This document shows positions 17,713-27,391 of a stretch of 64,000 bases of DNA, in pieces. Numbering within the stretch: position 1 is the first letter of the stretch; each line of letters starts with the position of its first letter. The stretch is from Oscillospiraceae bacterium. Lineage in GTDB: Bacteria > Bacillota > Clostridia > Oscillospirales > CAG-272. Below the pieces are notes generated by a model. The model worked only from the letters and a program-made list of their open reading frames with translations, ran no database searches and was not told the DNA's origin. The stretch spans positions 1 through 64,000 of the forward strand of contig SVSX01000002.1 in the NCBI GenBank assembly GCA_015064085.1, in the 5' to 3' direction. The position numbers and the translations under genes are program-made.

Positions 17713-18477
17713 ATGAAAATACTTCTTCACATATCCTTTCTTGGCACGGCTTACGCGGGATATCAGATACAAAAGGATCAGAACACGGTACAGAAGGTGC
17801 TCTGCGACGGAGCGGAGCGGGTCTTTGGCTTCCCCTGTGATATAACAGGGTGCAGCAGGACCGACAGCGGTGTTCACGCAAAGCATTTTTGCGCGACTGT
17901 CACAGAAAAAGGAAAAAATACTCTTCACACGTCGATACCCACCGAGAGGATCCCTCTCGCCTTCGGAAGCGTTCTTCCCTCCGACGTATCGGTCTTTGAT
18001 GCCGAGGAGGTGTCCGAGGACTTTCACCCGAGGTACGACGTTCTTGAAAAGGAGTACGAATACAGAATTTATAACCGAAGAACGAGAGATCCGTTCTCGG
18101 CAGACCGAAGCTGGCATTATCCGAAAAGGATAGACGACGAGGCGCTTTCAAAAATGCGGAGGGCGGCAAAGCAGCTTGTGGGACGTCACGATTTCGCGGC
18201 GTATATGGCAAGCGGCTCTTCGGTGGAGGACACCGTAAGGGAGGTTAAGGCGGCAGAGGTCACGAGAGAGGGCGACTTCATCGTCTTTCGCGTGTCGGCT
18301 GACGGATTTCTCTACAATATGGTGAGAATATTTACAGGTACGCTTATAGGTGTGGCTGAGGGGAAGATATCCCCCGAGGAAATATCCTCGATCACCGAGT
18401 CAAAGGACAGAAGCAGAGCGGGAGTAACCGCTCCCGCGGCGGGACTTTACCTCAACAAGGTGACATATAAGAAATAA
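17713..18477 (+). CDS. truA: tRNA pseudouridine(38-40) synthase TruA
   Basis: 254 residues from the ATG at 17713; a GTG two codons earlier lies inside the GAGGTG ribosome site. TruA makes pseudouridine 38-40 in the tRNA anticodon stem. The catalytic aspartate is Asp51 in CSRTDSGVHA. The C-terminal GFLYNMVRIFTGTLIGVAEG block is diagnostic. It follows ecfT by seven bases and belongs to the same operon. Confidence 0.97.
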   Translation: MKILLHISFLGTAYAGYQIQKDQNTVQKVLCDGAERVFGFPCDITGCSRTDSGVHAKHFCATVTEKGKNTLHTSIPTERIPLAFGSVLPSDVSVFDAEEVSEDFHPRYDVLEKEYEYRIYNRRTRDPFSADRSWHYPKRIDDEALSKMRRAAKQLVGRHDFAAYMASGSSVEDTVREVKAAEVTREGDFIVFRVSADGFLYNMVRIFTGTLIGVAEGKISPEEISSITESKDRSRAGVTAPAAGLYLNKVTYKK

Positions 18478-18499
18478 TATAACGAAAGGAGCGGCGACT

Positions 18500-19816
18500 A
18501 TGAAAAGACCGTTTTCGGAAAAACCGAATAAAGACGGCGGAAAAGCCTCGGCGTTTGCCGAAAGTATAGCCCGCTTCTTCAACCCCGAGCCTCAGAAGGA
18601 AAAGATACTTAGGCACGAGGATTTCGCGGCGGCGGGCGACCCCTATTACGCTACGGTATCCGCGAGATATAAGATAGCACAGAGGATAATAATTATCCTT
18701 CTGGTGCTCTTTCTGCTGATCTCTATATTCACAAATATAAGAGAGATAACCTACGGCAACTTCTTCTATTTCATAAGGGATTTCGGAAACGCGGTGGATA
18801 TAGATACCACAAGTTACGAGACTCTGGCTTACGACGTCTATTCCGATCAGGTCTTCTCGCTGTACAGAGGCGGCGTGGCGGCGGTCAGTCCGTCGAACGT
18901 TTCGGTCTTTACCGCAACGGGAAGAAGGACGCTCAAAAGCCGCTCGGATTTCGTGATGCCCTACGCTGTGGGCTCGGAGAAATACCTGCTGGTCTACGAC
19001 CTTTCGGGAAATAGCTTCGCGGTATATAATTCCTTCTCAAAGGTATATACCGAAACTCTCGGAGCTCCCATTACCGACGGAGCTATCTCGGACTCGGGGG
19101 TCTTCGCGGTAGTGAGCAGCTCGACAGAGTATAGATCTGTTATAAGCGTTTATAACGACAATATGAAGATACTCGGAAAATACAGCAAGGACGCCTACGT
19201 CTTTGACGTGGCTGTCGATGCCGAGGGTAAGCGAATGGCTGTCATATATTTTGAGATAGGCGACGGAAGAGGGAAAACCACCTTCAGGGTCTACGATATC
19301 TCGAACCGTCAGGCGGGCGGAAATAAAGACCCCGATGAGGACAGGATACTCAGCGAAACGGTGATGGATTACGTATTCCCGCTGTCCTGCTCATTTGTAG
19401 GTGAGGATAAAACAGCGCTCGTCACAAACGGCGGTATATGGATATATGATGAGGAATACGAGCTTCATAGCTCCTTGGAGTTCTCGGATACCCTTTCGGC
19501 TTTCTATACAGGAGAAAACGGCGCTGCTGTGGCACTGCGTACGGGAAGCGTTAACGACCTTAACCGACTCATAGCCTTTAATTCCTCGGGAGATCTGATC
19601 TTTGACGAGAACGTGGACGAATCTGTGAGAGAGCTTGTCCTTGAGGGCGACTATCTCTTCATAAAGTCGGATACGGGCGCTGTGAGGGTGAACACGAGGA
19701 ACAGCGAAAAAGAGGTCTTTGACTGTCAGTCGGGAAAGCTCCTCGTTTACGATGAGTCCACGGCTATCGTCTGCGGCGAGTCGAAGGCAGTGTATATTAA
19801 ATTCGAAAAACAATAA
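18500..19816 (+). CDS. DUF5711 family membrane-anchored propeller-like protein
   Basis: 438 residues. A charged N-terminal cytoplasmic tail of ~60 residues precedes one membrane helix (about 60-80, IIIILLVLFLLISIFTNI), then an extracytoplasmic domain of repeated four-strand units resembling a beta-propeller. The sequence YYATVSARYKIAQR before the helix and YDVYSDQVFSLYRGG after it fit the DUF5711 family. GAAAGGAG precedes the ATG. Function is unknown. It sits between truA and a cvpA-like gene, a context that suggests envelope work. It has the same topology as the 301-2076 product but no obvious sequence identity. Confidence 0.82.
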   Translation: MKRPFSEKPNKDGGKASAFAESIARFFNPEPQKEKILRHEDFAAAGDPYYATVSARYKIAQRIIIILLVLFLLISIFTNIREITYGNFFYFIRDFGNAVDIDTTSYETLAYDVYSDQVFSLYRGGVAAVSPSNVSVFTATGRRTLKSRSDFVMPYAVGSEKYLLVYDLSGNSFAVYNSFSKVYTETLGAPITDGAISDSGVFAVVSSSTEYRSVISVYNDNMKILGKYSKDAYVFDVAVDAEGKRMAVIYFEIGDGRGKTTFRVYDISNRQAGGNKDPDEDRILSETVMDYVFPLSCSFVGEDKTALVTNGGIWIYDEEYELHSSLEFSDTLSAFYTGENGAAVALRTGSVNDLNRLIAFNSSGDLIFDENVDESVRELVLEGDYLFIKSDTGAVRVNTRNSEKEVFDCQSGKLLVYDESTAIVCGESKAVYIKFEKQ

Positions 19817-19857
19817 ATATAATATAAATATCATTTCATAATTAAGGAGAGTGTGGT

Positions 19858-20358
19858 ATGAACGTGTTTGACATTATTACGATCTCGATCTGCGCGCTGA
19901 GCGTTCTGATCTGCGTGTGGAAGGGCTTTTTGAAGATAGCTCTTAAAACGGGCGCAATTGCGATCGCCGCTATCGTGGCAAAGTTTGTAGGTCCGATGCT
20001 CGGCGAAAAATTTATTCCCGATATATTCAAGGCATCGGGAAAAATGAGCGCTTCCGCGGCTGATAAGATAAACGAAACAATAGCTACCGTTGTGGGAACT
20101 GTCGTCCTATTTGTTGTGCTCTTTATCCTGCTCAGACTCATCTCGGGTCTTATAGCCAAGGCGGTCACAAAGGTGACTCATACGGGAAAGGCAGACAGGA
20201 TCATCGGCGGAATATTCGGTCTTATTCTCGCGGTGGCAGTGGTATTTTTGTTTGCCGAGGGGGTAAAAATATATGCAGCCATAGCAACGGCAATAAAACC
20301 CGATTACGCGATATTCGATACTCTTGAGAGCTCACTTATCTTCAAATATTTCCTTTGA
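19858..20358 (+). CDS. CvpA family membrane protein
   Basis: 166 residues with four hydrophobic segments. The N-terminal FDIITISICALSVLICVWKG and the Gly/Ile-rich helix before GKADRIIGGIFGLI match the CvpA family (named for colicin V production; also linked to envelope homeostasis). A GGAGAGTG site lies before the ATG. It is 41 bases after the DUF5711 gene and 52 before pgsA. Confidence 0.85.
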   Translation: MNVFDIITISICALSVLICVWKGFLKIALKTGAIAIAAIVAKFVGPMLGEKFIPDIFKASGKMSASAADKINETIATVVGTVVLFVVLFILLRLISGLIAKAVTKVTHTGKADRIIGGIFGLILAVAVVFLFAEGVKIYAAIATAIKPDYAIFDTLESSLIFKYFL

Positions 20359-20410
20359 TAGGAACTACATAATACAGAAAGTTTAAATTTTCGCGAGGTA
20401 ATACACTGAT

Positions 20411-21007
20411 ATGAAGTTGAAAAATATTCCGAATATCCTGTCGGTCATAAGGATCATTCTGGTGGTCGTTTTCGTAATAGTTTTCTTTTGGGTAGACAAA
20501 TACGTCGCAATGGTGGTCTTCCTCCTTGCGGGAGCTACCGACGTGGTTGACGGATATCTGGCAAGAAGAAATAATTGGATAACAAATCTCGGCAAGATAC
20601 TCGATCCCTTTGCCGATAAGCTTATGCAGTGCACGGTGCTGATAAGCCTATATATCGAAAAGCTTATCCCCCTTTGGTTCGTTGTGCCCTTTATAGCCAA
20701 GGAGTTCGTAACGCTGCTTATGGGTCTTATCGTAATGAGAAAGAGAAGCGTTGTGGTGGTAAGCAAGTGGTACGGAAAGATGACGGTATGTCTCTTTTAC
20801 GCGACGGTGGTGCTTTCGGTCCTCATCGCCGATATGCTGAAGGACAATATAATACTGACGATCATAGTATTTCTCCCCGCAACTGTATGCGCCCTCCTTG
20901 CCTTTGGCGCGTACGTCAAGCATTATGCGGGACTCAGACATAAGACCGAAACGGCAGAAAATAATGAAGAGAAAGCAGAGACGGCAGACGCCGCTGATAA
21001 AGTATAA
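20411..21007 (+). CDS. pgsA: CDP-alcohol phosphatidyltransferase, PgsA-type
   Basis: 198 residues, several membrane helices. It carries the CDP-alcohol phosphatidyltransferase signature D-G-x2-A-R-x8-G-x3-D-x3-D as DGYLARRNNWITNLGKILDP (near residues 46-66). The best assignment is CDP-diacylglycerol--glycerol-3-phosphate 3-phosphatidyltransferase, the committed step to phosphatidylglycerol; the C-terminal 25 residues are an acidic, Ala-rich tail not usual in PgsA. The clp gene begins two bases after the stop. Confidence 0.9.
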   Translation: MKLKNIPNILSVIRIILVVVFVIVFFWVDKYVAMVVFLLAGATDVVDGYLARRNNWITNLGKILDPFADKLMQCTVLISLYIEKLIPLWFVVPFIAKEFVTLLMGLIVMRKRSVVVVSKWYGKMTVCLFYATVVLSVLIADMLKDNIILTIIVFLPATVCALLAFGAYVKHYAGLRHKTETAENNEEKAETADAADKV

Positions 21008-21009
21008 TT

Positions 21010-23322
21010 ATGGTAATGTGTTCAAAATGCCGCAAGAGAGTTGCGGTGGTATTCGTGGCTAAGGTCGAGAACGGAAATAAGGTGACCGAGGGACTTTGTA
21101 TGAAATGCGCAAAGGAGCTCGGTATCCCCGTTGAGACAATGCTCGGAAACGTTATGGATAAAATGGGTATTCCCGCGGAGATGCTCGAAAATATGGAAGG
21201 GGATATGAACAGCTATCTCGAGGAGAACGGACTTCTTCCTTCCGATAATGATGATAATGAGGACGGCGGCGCTCCCGCAATTCCGCTCCCTCAGCTTTTT
21301 GAAAATCCCACCTCAAAGCCCACGAATAAAGAGACTCCTATGGGCAATCTCGGCGGCGCTAATAGAGAGAAGAAGGAAAAGGGAAAGAGATATAAATTTC
21401 TCGATACCTATTGCCGCAATCTCACAAGACGCGCGGCAGAGGGTAAGCTTGATAAGATAGTGGGCAGAGAAAGAGAGCTTGACAGAGTTATTCAGATACT
21501 CTGTCGCAGACAGAAAAACAACCCCTGCCTTATAGGAGAGCCCGGTGTCGGTAAAACGGCTATCGCCGAGGCACTGGCGCAGAGGATCGCCGAGGGAGAA
21601 GTACCTTATAAGCTTCGCGGAAAGCAGATATACCTTGTGGATCTGACGGCGATCGTTGCGGGAACTCAGTTCAGAGGACAGTTTGAGTCAAGAATACTCG
21701 GACTCCTCAACGACGTAAGAGAGGCGGGAAACGTGATACTCGTTATCGACGAGGTGCATAATATAGTGGGAACGGGGGACGCCGAGGGCGGCGTGAATGC
21801 CGCGAATATCCTGAAGCCTGCTCTCTCAAGAGGAGAGATAAGGATAATTGGCGCTACCACTCTTAACGAATACAGAAAATATATCGAGAAGGATACGGCT
21901 CTCGAGCGCCGCTTCCAGCCCGTTACCGTCAACGAGCCCTCCCTTGAGGAGACAGTCCTTATGCTCGAGGGGATAAAGCACTACTATGAGGAATTCCACG
22001 CCATCAAGATACCCGCCTCGGTAGTCAAGAGAACCGTGGTGCTCTCCGAGCGATATATTACAGACAGATATCTGCCCGATAAGGCGATCGACCTTCTTGA
22101 CGAGGCGGCATCAAGACTCTCGCTTTCAAGCTCGGTGCTCAACGAGGCGCAGAGCCTTCGTGAGCAGCTTCTGACGCTTAAGGAGAAGAGAGAGGCGGCA
22201 GAGTCGCAGACACCCACGAACGAGAGCGAGTCACAGAAGCTCTACGAGGAGATAACCAAGATAAAGTCGGAGGAGATACAGGTGTCGGAAAAGCTCCGCG
22301 AGATAGAGCCCTCCTGCGAGAACGTTGTCCTCGGTGAGGAGGATATAGCGAACGTTATCGAGGTATGGACGGGAATACCCGCCTCGAGCATAAGCCAGAA
22401 TGAATTTGAAAAGATAGACACCCTAAATCAGAGACTGAAGAGCAGAATTATCGGTCAGGACGAGGCTGTTGACGCCGTGTCAAGAGCGATAAAGCGAAAC
22501 AGAGCGGGGATATCATATAAGAGAAAGCCTGTCTCATTCATATTCGCAGGACCTACGGGCGTCGGTAAGACCGAGCTCGTAAAGACTCTTGCCGCCGATC
22601 TCTTTAATTCTCCCGAGACGCTTATAAGACTTGATATGTCGGAATTTATGGAGAAGCATTCGGTGTCGAGAATAATTGGAGCTCCTCCCGGATACGTCGG
22701 CTACGACGAGGCGGGTCAGCTTACCGAAAAGATACGCCGCCGTCCATACTCGGTAATTCTCTTTGACGAGATCGAGAAGGCTCATTCCGACGTGCTGAAC
22801 GTGCTCCTTCAGATACTCGACGACGGCAGAATAACCGACGCGAGAGGAAAGACGGTAAACTTTGAGAATACCGTCATAGTAATGACCACAAACGCGGGCT
22901 CTGATAACTCCTCGGCAACCGTTGGCTTTGCCGAGAACGCTCAGGTCTCGGCAAAGAATAAGACGATGAAGGCGCTTTCAGCCTTCCTTCGCCCCGAATT
23001 TATCAACCGTGTTGATGAAATAATAACCTTCAATTCGCTTACCGAAAAGGATTTCTCAGAGATCGCGAAGATCATGCTCGGAGAGCTTAAAATGGCGCTG
23101 GAGGAGAAGTCTATCTCCTTTAAATTCAGCGACGAGGCTGCGGAGCTTATCGCGAGGGAATCCTATTCTCACCGCTTCGGCGCGAGAAATATGAGACGCT
23201 ATATCTGCAGAAACGTTGAGGATGCCCTCGCGGAGAAGATAATCTCCGACTATGAGGGGCAGATCAGAATTGCGGCACTTTCGGTGAACGAAGAGGGAAA
23301 ACTTGTTGTTGAGTGTGCATAA
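21010..23322 (+). CDS. clpE: ClpE-like AAA+ unfoldase with N-terminal zinc finger
   Basis: 770 residues. Instead of the Clp N-domain it starts with a four-Cys zinc finger (Cys4, Cys7, Cys30, Cys33) as in ClpE, then an acidic, Pro-rich linker. Two AAA+ modules follow: Walker [10 protein letters not shown] and GPTGVGKTE, Walker [11 protein letters not shown] and [11 protein letters not shown], with a short Glu/Lys-rich coiled coil between them. A VGF tripeptide (TVGFAENA) in the second module sits where the ClpP-docking loop is expected, so it can feed ClpP. No CtsR or McsAB gene is nearby. The next gene starts at its stop codon (TAATG). Confidence 0.9.
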   Translation: MVMCSKCRKRVAVVFVAKVENGNKVTEGLCMKCAKELGIPVETMLGNVMDKMGIPAEMLENMEGDMNSYLEENGLLPSDNDDNEDGGAPAIPLPQLFENPTSKPTNKETPMGNLGGANREKKEKGKRYKFLDTYCRNLTRRAAEGKLDKIVGRERELDRVIQILCRRQKNNPCLIGEPGVGKTAIAEALAQRIAEGEVPYKLRGKQIYLVDLTAIVAGTQFRGQFESRILGLLNDVREAGNVILVIDEVHNIVGTGDAEGGVNAANILKPALSRGEIRIIGATTLNEYRKYIEKDTALERRFQPVTVNEPSLEETVLMLEGIKHYYEEFHAIKIPASVVKRTVVLSERYITDRYLPDKAIDLLDEAASRLSLSSSVLNEAQSLREQLLTLKEKREAAESQTPTNESESQKLYEEITKIKSEEIQVSEKLREIEPSCENVVLGEEDIANVIEVWTGIPASSISQNEFEKIDTLNQRLKSRIIGQDEAVDAVSRAIKRNRAGISYKRKPVSFIFAGPTGVGKTELVKTLAADLFNSPETLIRLDMSEFMEKHSVSRIIGAPPGYVGYDEAGQLTEKIRRRPYSVILFDEIEKAHSDVLNVLLQILDDGRITDARGKTVNFENTVIVMTTNAGSDNSSATVGFAENAQVSAKNKTMKALSAFLRPEFINRVDEIITFNSLTEKDFSEIAKIMLGELKMALEEKSISFKFSDEAAELIARESYSHRFGARNMRRYICRNVEDALAEKIISDYEGQIRIAALSVNEEGKLVVECA

Positions 23323-26024
23323 TGATGAACGAAAAATGGTTTTCGCTGAGTATTTCAGATATTGAAAAAAAGTTAAAAACCAACGCCGCCTCGGGCCTTA
23401 GCCCAAAGGCGGCTCGTTCTCGTTACAAAAAAAGAGGCTCGTCCTTTTACGTAAAGCGCAAAAAGAGCTCGATGTCTCTCTTTGGAGAGATAGCGGCGGA
23501 TTTTGCTCTTGTTCTCCTTGTTATATCCTCGGTGGTGGCGCTCTGCTTTACCGAATATACCACGGGAGTCACGCTGGCGCTTATATTGGCGGTCAATCTC
23601 GGGATCTGTCTCGCGCTGAGCTACAGGGCTCAAAGGCTTTTTGAGTCGATGTCGGTCTTCTTCCTGCCGACCACCACGGTGGTAAGGTCGGGAAAGGCGT
23701 TCTCGGTGGATCACGAGCACGTGGTCGTGGGTGACGTCGTTCTTCTCGGCGAGGGTGACGTTATCTCCTTTGACGCGAGACTCATTACCTCGGATAACCT
23801 CAAGGTCGTGATGAAGCTTGACAGAGAGCTTGAGCGCGAGTGCGAAAAGCTTGCGGAGGGGCTTGTAAGGGAAAATGAAAACGACGTATCGGCTATGGTC
23901 AATATGGTCCACGCGGGGTCGAGAGTGATCTCGGGCGGAGCGAGAGCTGTTGTGACGGCGGTGGGAAGATACACCTACTACGGAGCTATGACCGGCGGAG
24001 TTGAGCTTCCTGAGCTCAGGGATATTCCGAGAGGATTGAGGCTGCTCAAAAAATATTGCTCCTCCTTCGGAATGCTTGTGACGATCTCTCTGCTGCCTTT
24101 CTGCTTCCTCAGTCTGATTTTCAGCAAGGGAAACGTTACTCTGCTTACGAGCTTTACGGCGGCACTGGCAATTGCCGCCTCATCGATGTCTCAGCTTGCC
24201 ACCACCGCTTGCCGTATATTCTTTGAGAAGCAGGCAAAGCGAGGTCTTGAGGGAGCTAATAAGTCGATAACCAAGAGCTGCGAGATAATGGATACGCTCG
24301 TATCCCTTGAATACGTTTTTATGCTTGACGGAAGCGCCGTCAGCGACGGAGTGCTTCATTTTAATAAGGCGATCTGCGGCGACGGTGAGCTCTCGGGCTT
24401 CAATGCCATTAGCAGCTCGGCAAAATACTTTGCCGACCTTGTATCGCTCTATAATTCTGCTGAGAGCAGAACTCTTACCACGGGTATCCACGCCCCGGGA
24501 AGATTCAGACTCGCCCTTGACGAATTTACAGGAAAGTGCGGTGTCGACAGCGAAGCGCTGAAGATAAGATGCTCGGTCAGCGGATACGTACCGGGAGATT
24601 CGGGAGATAAGACCGACAAGCTCTTTTTCAGCGACAGCGGAAGACGGTTGGTGCTTAACGTCTCGCAGAAGTCAGAGGCTATCGAGAGATGCTCAAGGGT
24701 CTATATCGGCGGCTCGGAATGTGTACTCAGCGCCGAGGGCAGAGAAGCCCTTTCGGCTGAATATAAAAAATACGCTAAACGGGGAATGATAACTCTTGTA
24801 TTTACCGTGTCCGAGAGCGAGTTCGGCGGAAATGATATCTTCGCGGGAATTCTCGTGCTTTCCGAAAGGATAGACGAGTCCTTCTATAATACTCTCTCTA
24901 CCCTTAAAGGTATGGGGATCAAGACTATCTCCTTTGTGGGAAAGAGAAGCGGCAATCCCTACGAACGCTTCGAGCTTTCCTCACCGACCTTCGGAAGGGC
25001 GGTCTCAAGGAAGGATTTTGACACCGCGGAAGTTCCGCTTTCCTATAAATTCGGAGAGATAGATACATACAGAGGCTTTTCGCCCGAGGAGATAGGCGGT
25101 TTTATCTCTATGATCCACGCCGAAAAGAAAAAGGTGGCGGTAATATCTTTCTCGGATGCCTACGAAAAGCTTCCCGAAAAGCCCGACGTGGTGATCACCT
25201 GCTCGGCACTCAGATATAAAATGTCGGGAAGGTTTGAGGAGGAGATAGAGTCGGTAGAAACGGCGGGGGCTTCGGACAGTCTCTGCTGCCGACAGGACGT
25301 TAAGGGAGGCGCTGACCTTATAATCCCACGGCCTGACGGCAAACACGGCGGACTTGTCTCACTGAAGCGCGCCTTCTTCCTTGCGGGTGCGGCGTATAAT
25401 AACCTTGCGGGATTTTTCAGATACGTGCTTTGCAGTCAGTTTATAAGAATAGTTTGCGTGATGCTCCCGATGCTCTTCGGTGAAGCGCATCTCGACGCGA
25501 GACACGCGCTTTTCTGCGGATTTTTGCTTGATCTCGGCGTTATGGCTGTCTTTGTAAATGAGCTGTGCGGAATAGAAAACGCGAAGGGCTTTCGCTCGAT
25601 CTCGGGCGAGTTCAGGAGTCCCGCTCGGAATAACGCGGGAATGATAATCTCAGCGGTGGCGGGCGGACTTACAGTTTGTTTCCTTCCTAATATAATGGGA
25701 TACGTTGGTGTCATCGGTCAGTATTTCTATGAAACAGAGTATATGTTCTTCTCGATGATACTCCTTCATATTACGGTGATGTATTGCATAAGGATCGACA
25801 ACGCAAGGCGCTTTGGACGTTTTTCGGTCAACCGCGCGGCGCTCTGGCTCGTGCCGTCGGTGCTTGTTTTCTGCGTCGCCTGCTTCCTTGTTGAGCCCAT
25901 CGGAGTATTCTTCAACGTGCTCGAAATAAGCGCACCGTATCTTTTCCTTACGGCTGTGCCTTCGGCGGTGACGGCGATACTTTACTTTGTTATCGGAGAC
26001 CTGAGACTCGTACCCGAGGAATGA
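23322..26024 (+). CDS. P-type ATPase homologue lacking all catalytic motifs (pseudo-ATPase)
   Basis: 900 residues. The layout is that of a type II/III cation P-type ATPase: an N-domain helix pair (GLSPKAARSRYKKRG), M1-M2 (about 50-105), actuator domain with VVGDVVLLGEGDVISFDARL, M3-M4, P and N domains, and six C-terminal helices. Every catalytic motif is altered. The DKTGT site reads LDGSAVS at Asp336; TGES is missing (KLDRELE); the PEGL kink is MSQL; TGD is VGK; GDGxND is SFSDAYE. The frame is intact, so it is kept by selection rather than decaying. The ATG overlaps the clpE stop. It is probably a transport-dead sensor, scaffold or lipid-interacting protein; function is unknown. Confidence 0.85.
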   Translation: MMNEKWFSLSISDIEKKLKTNAASGLSPKAARSRYKKRGSSFYVKRKKSSMSLFGEIAADFALVLLVISSVVALCFTEYTTGVTLALILAVNLGICLALSYRAQRLFESMSVFFLPTTTVVRSGKAFSVDHEHVVVGDVVLLGEGDVISFDARLITSDNLKVVMKLDRELERECEKLAEGLVRENENDVSAMVNMVHAGSRVISGGARAVVTAVGRYTYYGAMTGGVELPELRDIPRGLRLLKKYCSSFGMLVTISLLPFCFLSLIFSKGNVTLLTSFTAALAIAASSMSQLATTACRIFFEKQAKRGLEGANKSITKSCEIMDTLVSLEYVFMLDGSAVSDGVLHFNKAICGDGELSGFNAISSSAKYFADLVSLYNSAESRTLTTGIHAPGRFRLALDEFTGKCGVDSEALKIRCSVSGYVPGDSGDKTDKLFFSDSGRRLVLNVSQKSEAIERCSRVYIGGSECVLSAEGREALSAEYKKYAKRGMITLVFTVSESEFGGNDIFAGILVLSERIDESFYNTLSTLKGMGIKTISFVGKRSGNPYERFELSSPTFGRAVSRKDFDTAEVPLSYKFGEIDTYRGFSPEEIGGFISMIHAEKKKVAVISFSDAYEKLPEKPDVVITCSALRYKMSGRFEEEIESVETAGASDSLCCRQDVKGGADLIIPRPDGKHGGLVSLKRAFFLAGAAYNNLAGFFRYVLCSQFIRIVCVMLPMLFGEAHLDARHALFCGFLLDLGVMAVFVNELCGIENAKGFRSISGEFRSPARNNAGMIISAVAGGLTVCFLPNIMGYVGVIGQYFYETEYMFFSMILLHITVMYCIRIDNARRFGRFSVNRAALWLVPSVLVFCVACFLVEPIGVFFNVLEISAPYLFLTAVPSAVTAILYFVIGDLRLVPEE

Positions 26025-26106
26025 AAATATGAATATGCGGATATTTCACGAGCATAGATTATAACGTGCGGTGATATATCCGCATAATTATTTTTGGAGG
26101 ATAACG

Positions 26107-26394
26107 ATGGAAAGATTAAGCACTTGTGATCTGAGGGAAAAAGAGGTCGTCAACGTCTGCGACGGCGCAAGGCTCGGTTGTCCCTCGGATTTTGAATTCT
26201 GCGCCTCGGACGGAAGAATAACTGCGCTTGTAGTCCCGCGGGGAGGGGGAATATTCGGGTTTCGTAGGGAGGACGATATCATAATCCCTTGGTGCAAAAT
26301 AGAATGTATAGGCTCGGATACCATAATCGTCAAGCTCTCGCCGGAGGAATACCGAGTGCCGTGCAAGGATAAAAAGAAAAAAAGCTTCTGGTGA
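26107..26394 (+). CDS. YlmC/YmxH-family PRC-barrel protein
   Basis: 95 residues from the ATG at 26107, which has a GGAGG site; the frame is open 12 codons earlier. The N-terminal STCDLREKEVVNVCDGARLG and the terminal IIPWCKIECIGSDTIIV match the YlmC/YmxH group, small PRC-barrel proteins tied to sporulation in Firmicutes. The C-terminus is Lys-rich. It stands alone between the pseudo-ATPase and rpsB. Confidence 0.88.
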   Translation: MERLSTCDLREKEVVNVCDGARLGCPSDFEFCASDGRITALVVPRGGGIFGFRREDDIIIPWCKIECIGSDTIIVKLSPEEYRVPCKDKKKKSFW

Positions 26395-26427
26395 TTGTAA
26401 ACAATTTGTTAACTTTCAGAAAGCTTC

Positions 26428-26456
26428 TTGCAGTATATTAAATAATATGGTATAAT
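26428..26456 (+). promoter_or_regulatory. Sigma-A promoter of rpsB-tsf
   Basis: TTGCAG at 26428-26433 and TATAAT at 26451-26456 have a 17-base spacer. Transcription would start near 26463, leaving a leader of about 130 bases before rpsB. Confidence 0.75.
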
Positions 26457-26462
26457 CTCTGT

Positions 26463-26592
26463 AGTTGCGCTGAACTGTTTGAGCGCAAAAATAAAAATAC
26501 ACACACATGGTCGCACAGCGTCACGGTGTCACTCACTCGAGGGATTAAACGCAGGGCTATGTGGTGGAAAAAACCGAAGGAGGACATTAAAA
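26463..26592 (+). promoter_or_regulatory. Long structured leader of rpsB, candidate autoregulatory RNA
   Basis: About 130 bases separate the promoter from the rpsB start. The segment contains possible pairings, for example CACAT near 26505 with ATGTG near 26560 enclosing short stems, and ends with the GGAGG site. Ribosomal protein operons often carry such leaders bound by their own product; no known motif was recognised here. One could translate part of the leader in frame with rpsB, but S2 homology starts only at 26593. Confidence 0.35.
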
Positions 26593-27345
26593 ATGTCAGT
26601 TATTTCAATCAAACAGCTGCTTGAAGCAGGCGTCCATTTCGGACATCACACAAGAAGATGGAACCCCAAGATGCAGGAGTACATCTTTACCGAGAGAAAC
26701 GGTATCTACATCATCGACCTTCAGAAGACCGTAAAGAAGTTTGAGGAAGCTTACAACTTCGTACGCGATCTTTCCACAGAGGGCGGCACGATCCTCTTTG
26801 TTGGAACAAAGAAGCAGGCTGCAGACGCGATCAAGGAAGAGGCAACACGTTGCGGAATGTACTACGTAAACGTTCGTTGGCCCGGCGGAATGATGACAAA
26901 CTTCAACACCATCAAGAGATCCATCAGCCGTCTTAACAGCCTTGAGAAGATGCAGGAGGACGGAACATTTGATCTTCTTCCCAAGAAGGAAGTTGCTATC
27001 AAGCAGAAGGAAATATTCGACCTTGAGAAGAACTACGGCGGTATCAAGACTATGGAGAGACTTCCCGACGCAGTGTTCATAGTTGACCCCAAGAAGGAGA
27101 GAAACGCAGTTCTCGAGGCAAAGAAGCTCGGTATTCCGGTAGTTGCTATCGTTGACACAAACTGCGACCCCGATGATGCTGATTACATCATTCCCGGTAA
27201 CGATGACGCTATCCGCGCTATCAAGCTCATCTCTGCGGCACTTGCTGACGCTGTTATCGAGGGCAGACAGGGCGAGCAGATGGAAGAGGCAGCAGAGGCT
27301 ACAGAGGCTGAGGCTGTTGAGGCTGCAGAAGCAGACGCTGAGTAA
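26593..27345 (+). CDS. rpsB: 30S ribosomal protein S2
   Basis: 250 residues from the ATG at 26593, seven bases after AAGGAGG... The N-terminus [20 protein letters not shown] and RWNPKM are universal for S2, as is the [20 protein letters not shown] block near residue 196. The last ~25 residues are an Ala/Glu-rich tail, longer than in Bacillus. It is followed by tsf, the standard pair. Confidence 0.98.
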   Translation: MSVISIKQLLEAGVHFGHHTRRWNPKMQEYIFTERNGIYIIDLQKTVKKFEEAYNFVRDLSTEGGTILFVGTKKQAADAIKEEATRCGMYYVNVRWPGGMMTNFNTIKRSISRLNSLEKMQEDGTFDLLPKKEVAIKQKEIFDLEKNYGGIKTMERLPDAVFIVDPKKERNAVLEAKKLGIPVVAIVDTNCDPDDADYIIPGNDDAIRAIKLISAALADAVIEGRQGEQMEEAAEATEAEAVEAAEADAE

Positions 27346-27391
27346 TTTATTATAACTATTGTAAATATTGTAACGAAAGGAAGATATAAAA

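Noticed and set aside
26479..26592. N-terminal extension of S2 by 38 codons
   Set aside because: The extension covers the leader, has no similarity to S2, and the ribosome site lies directly before the ATG at 26593.
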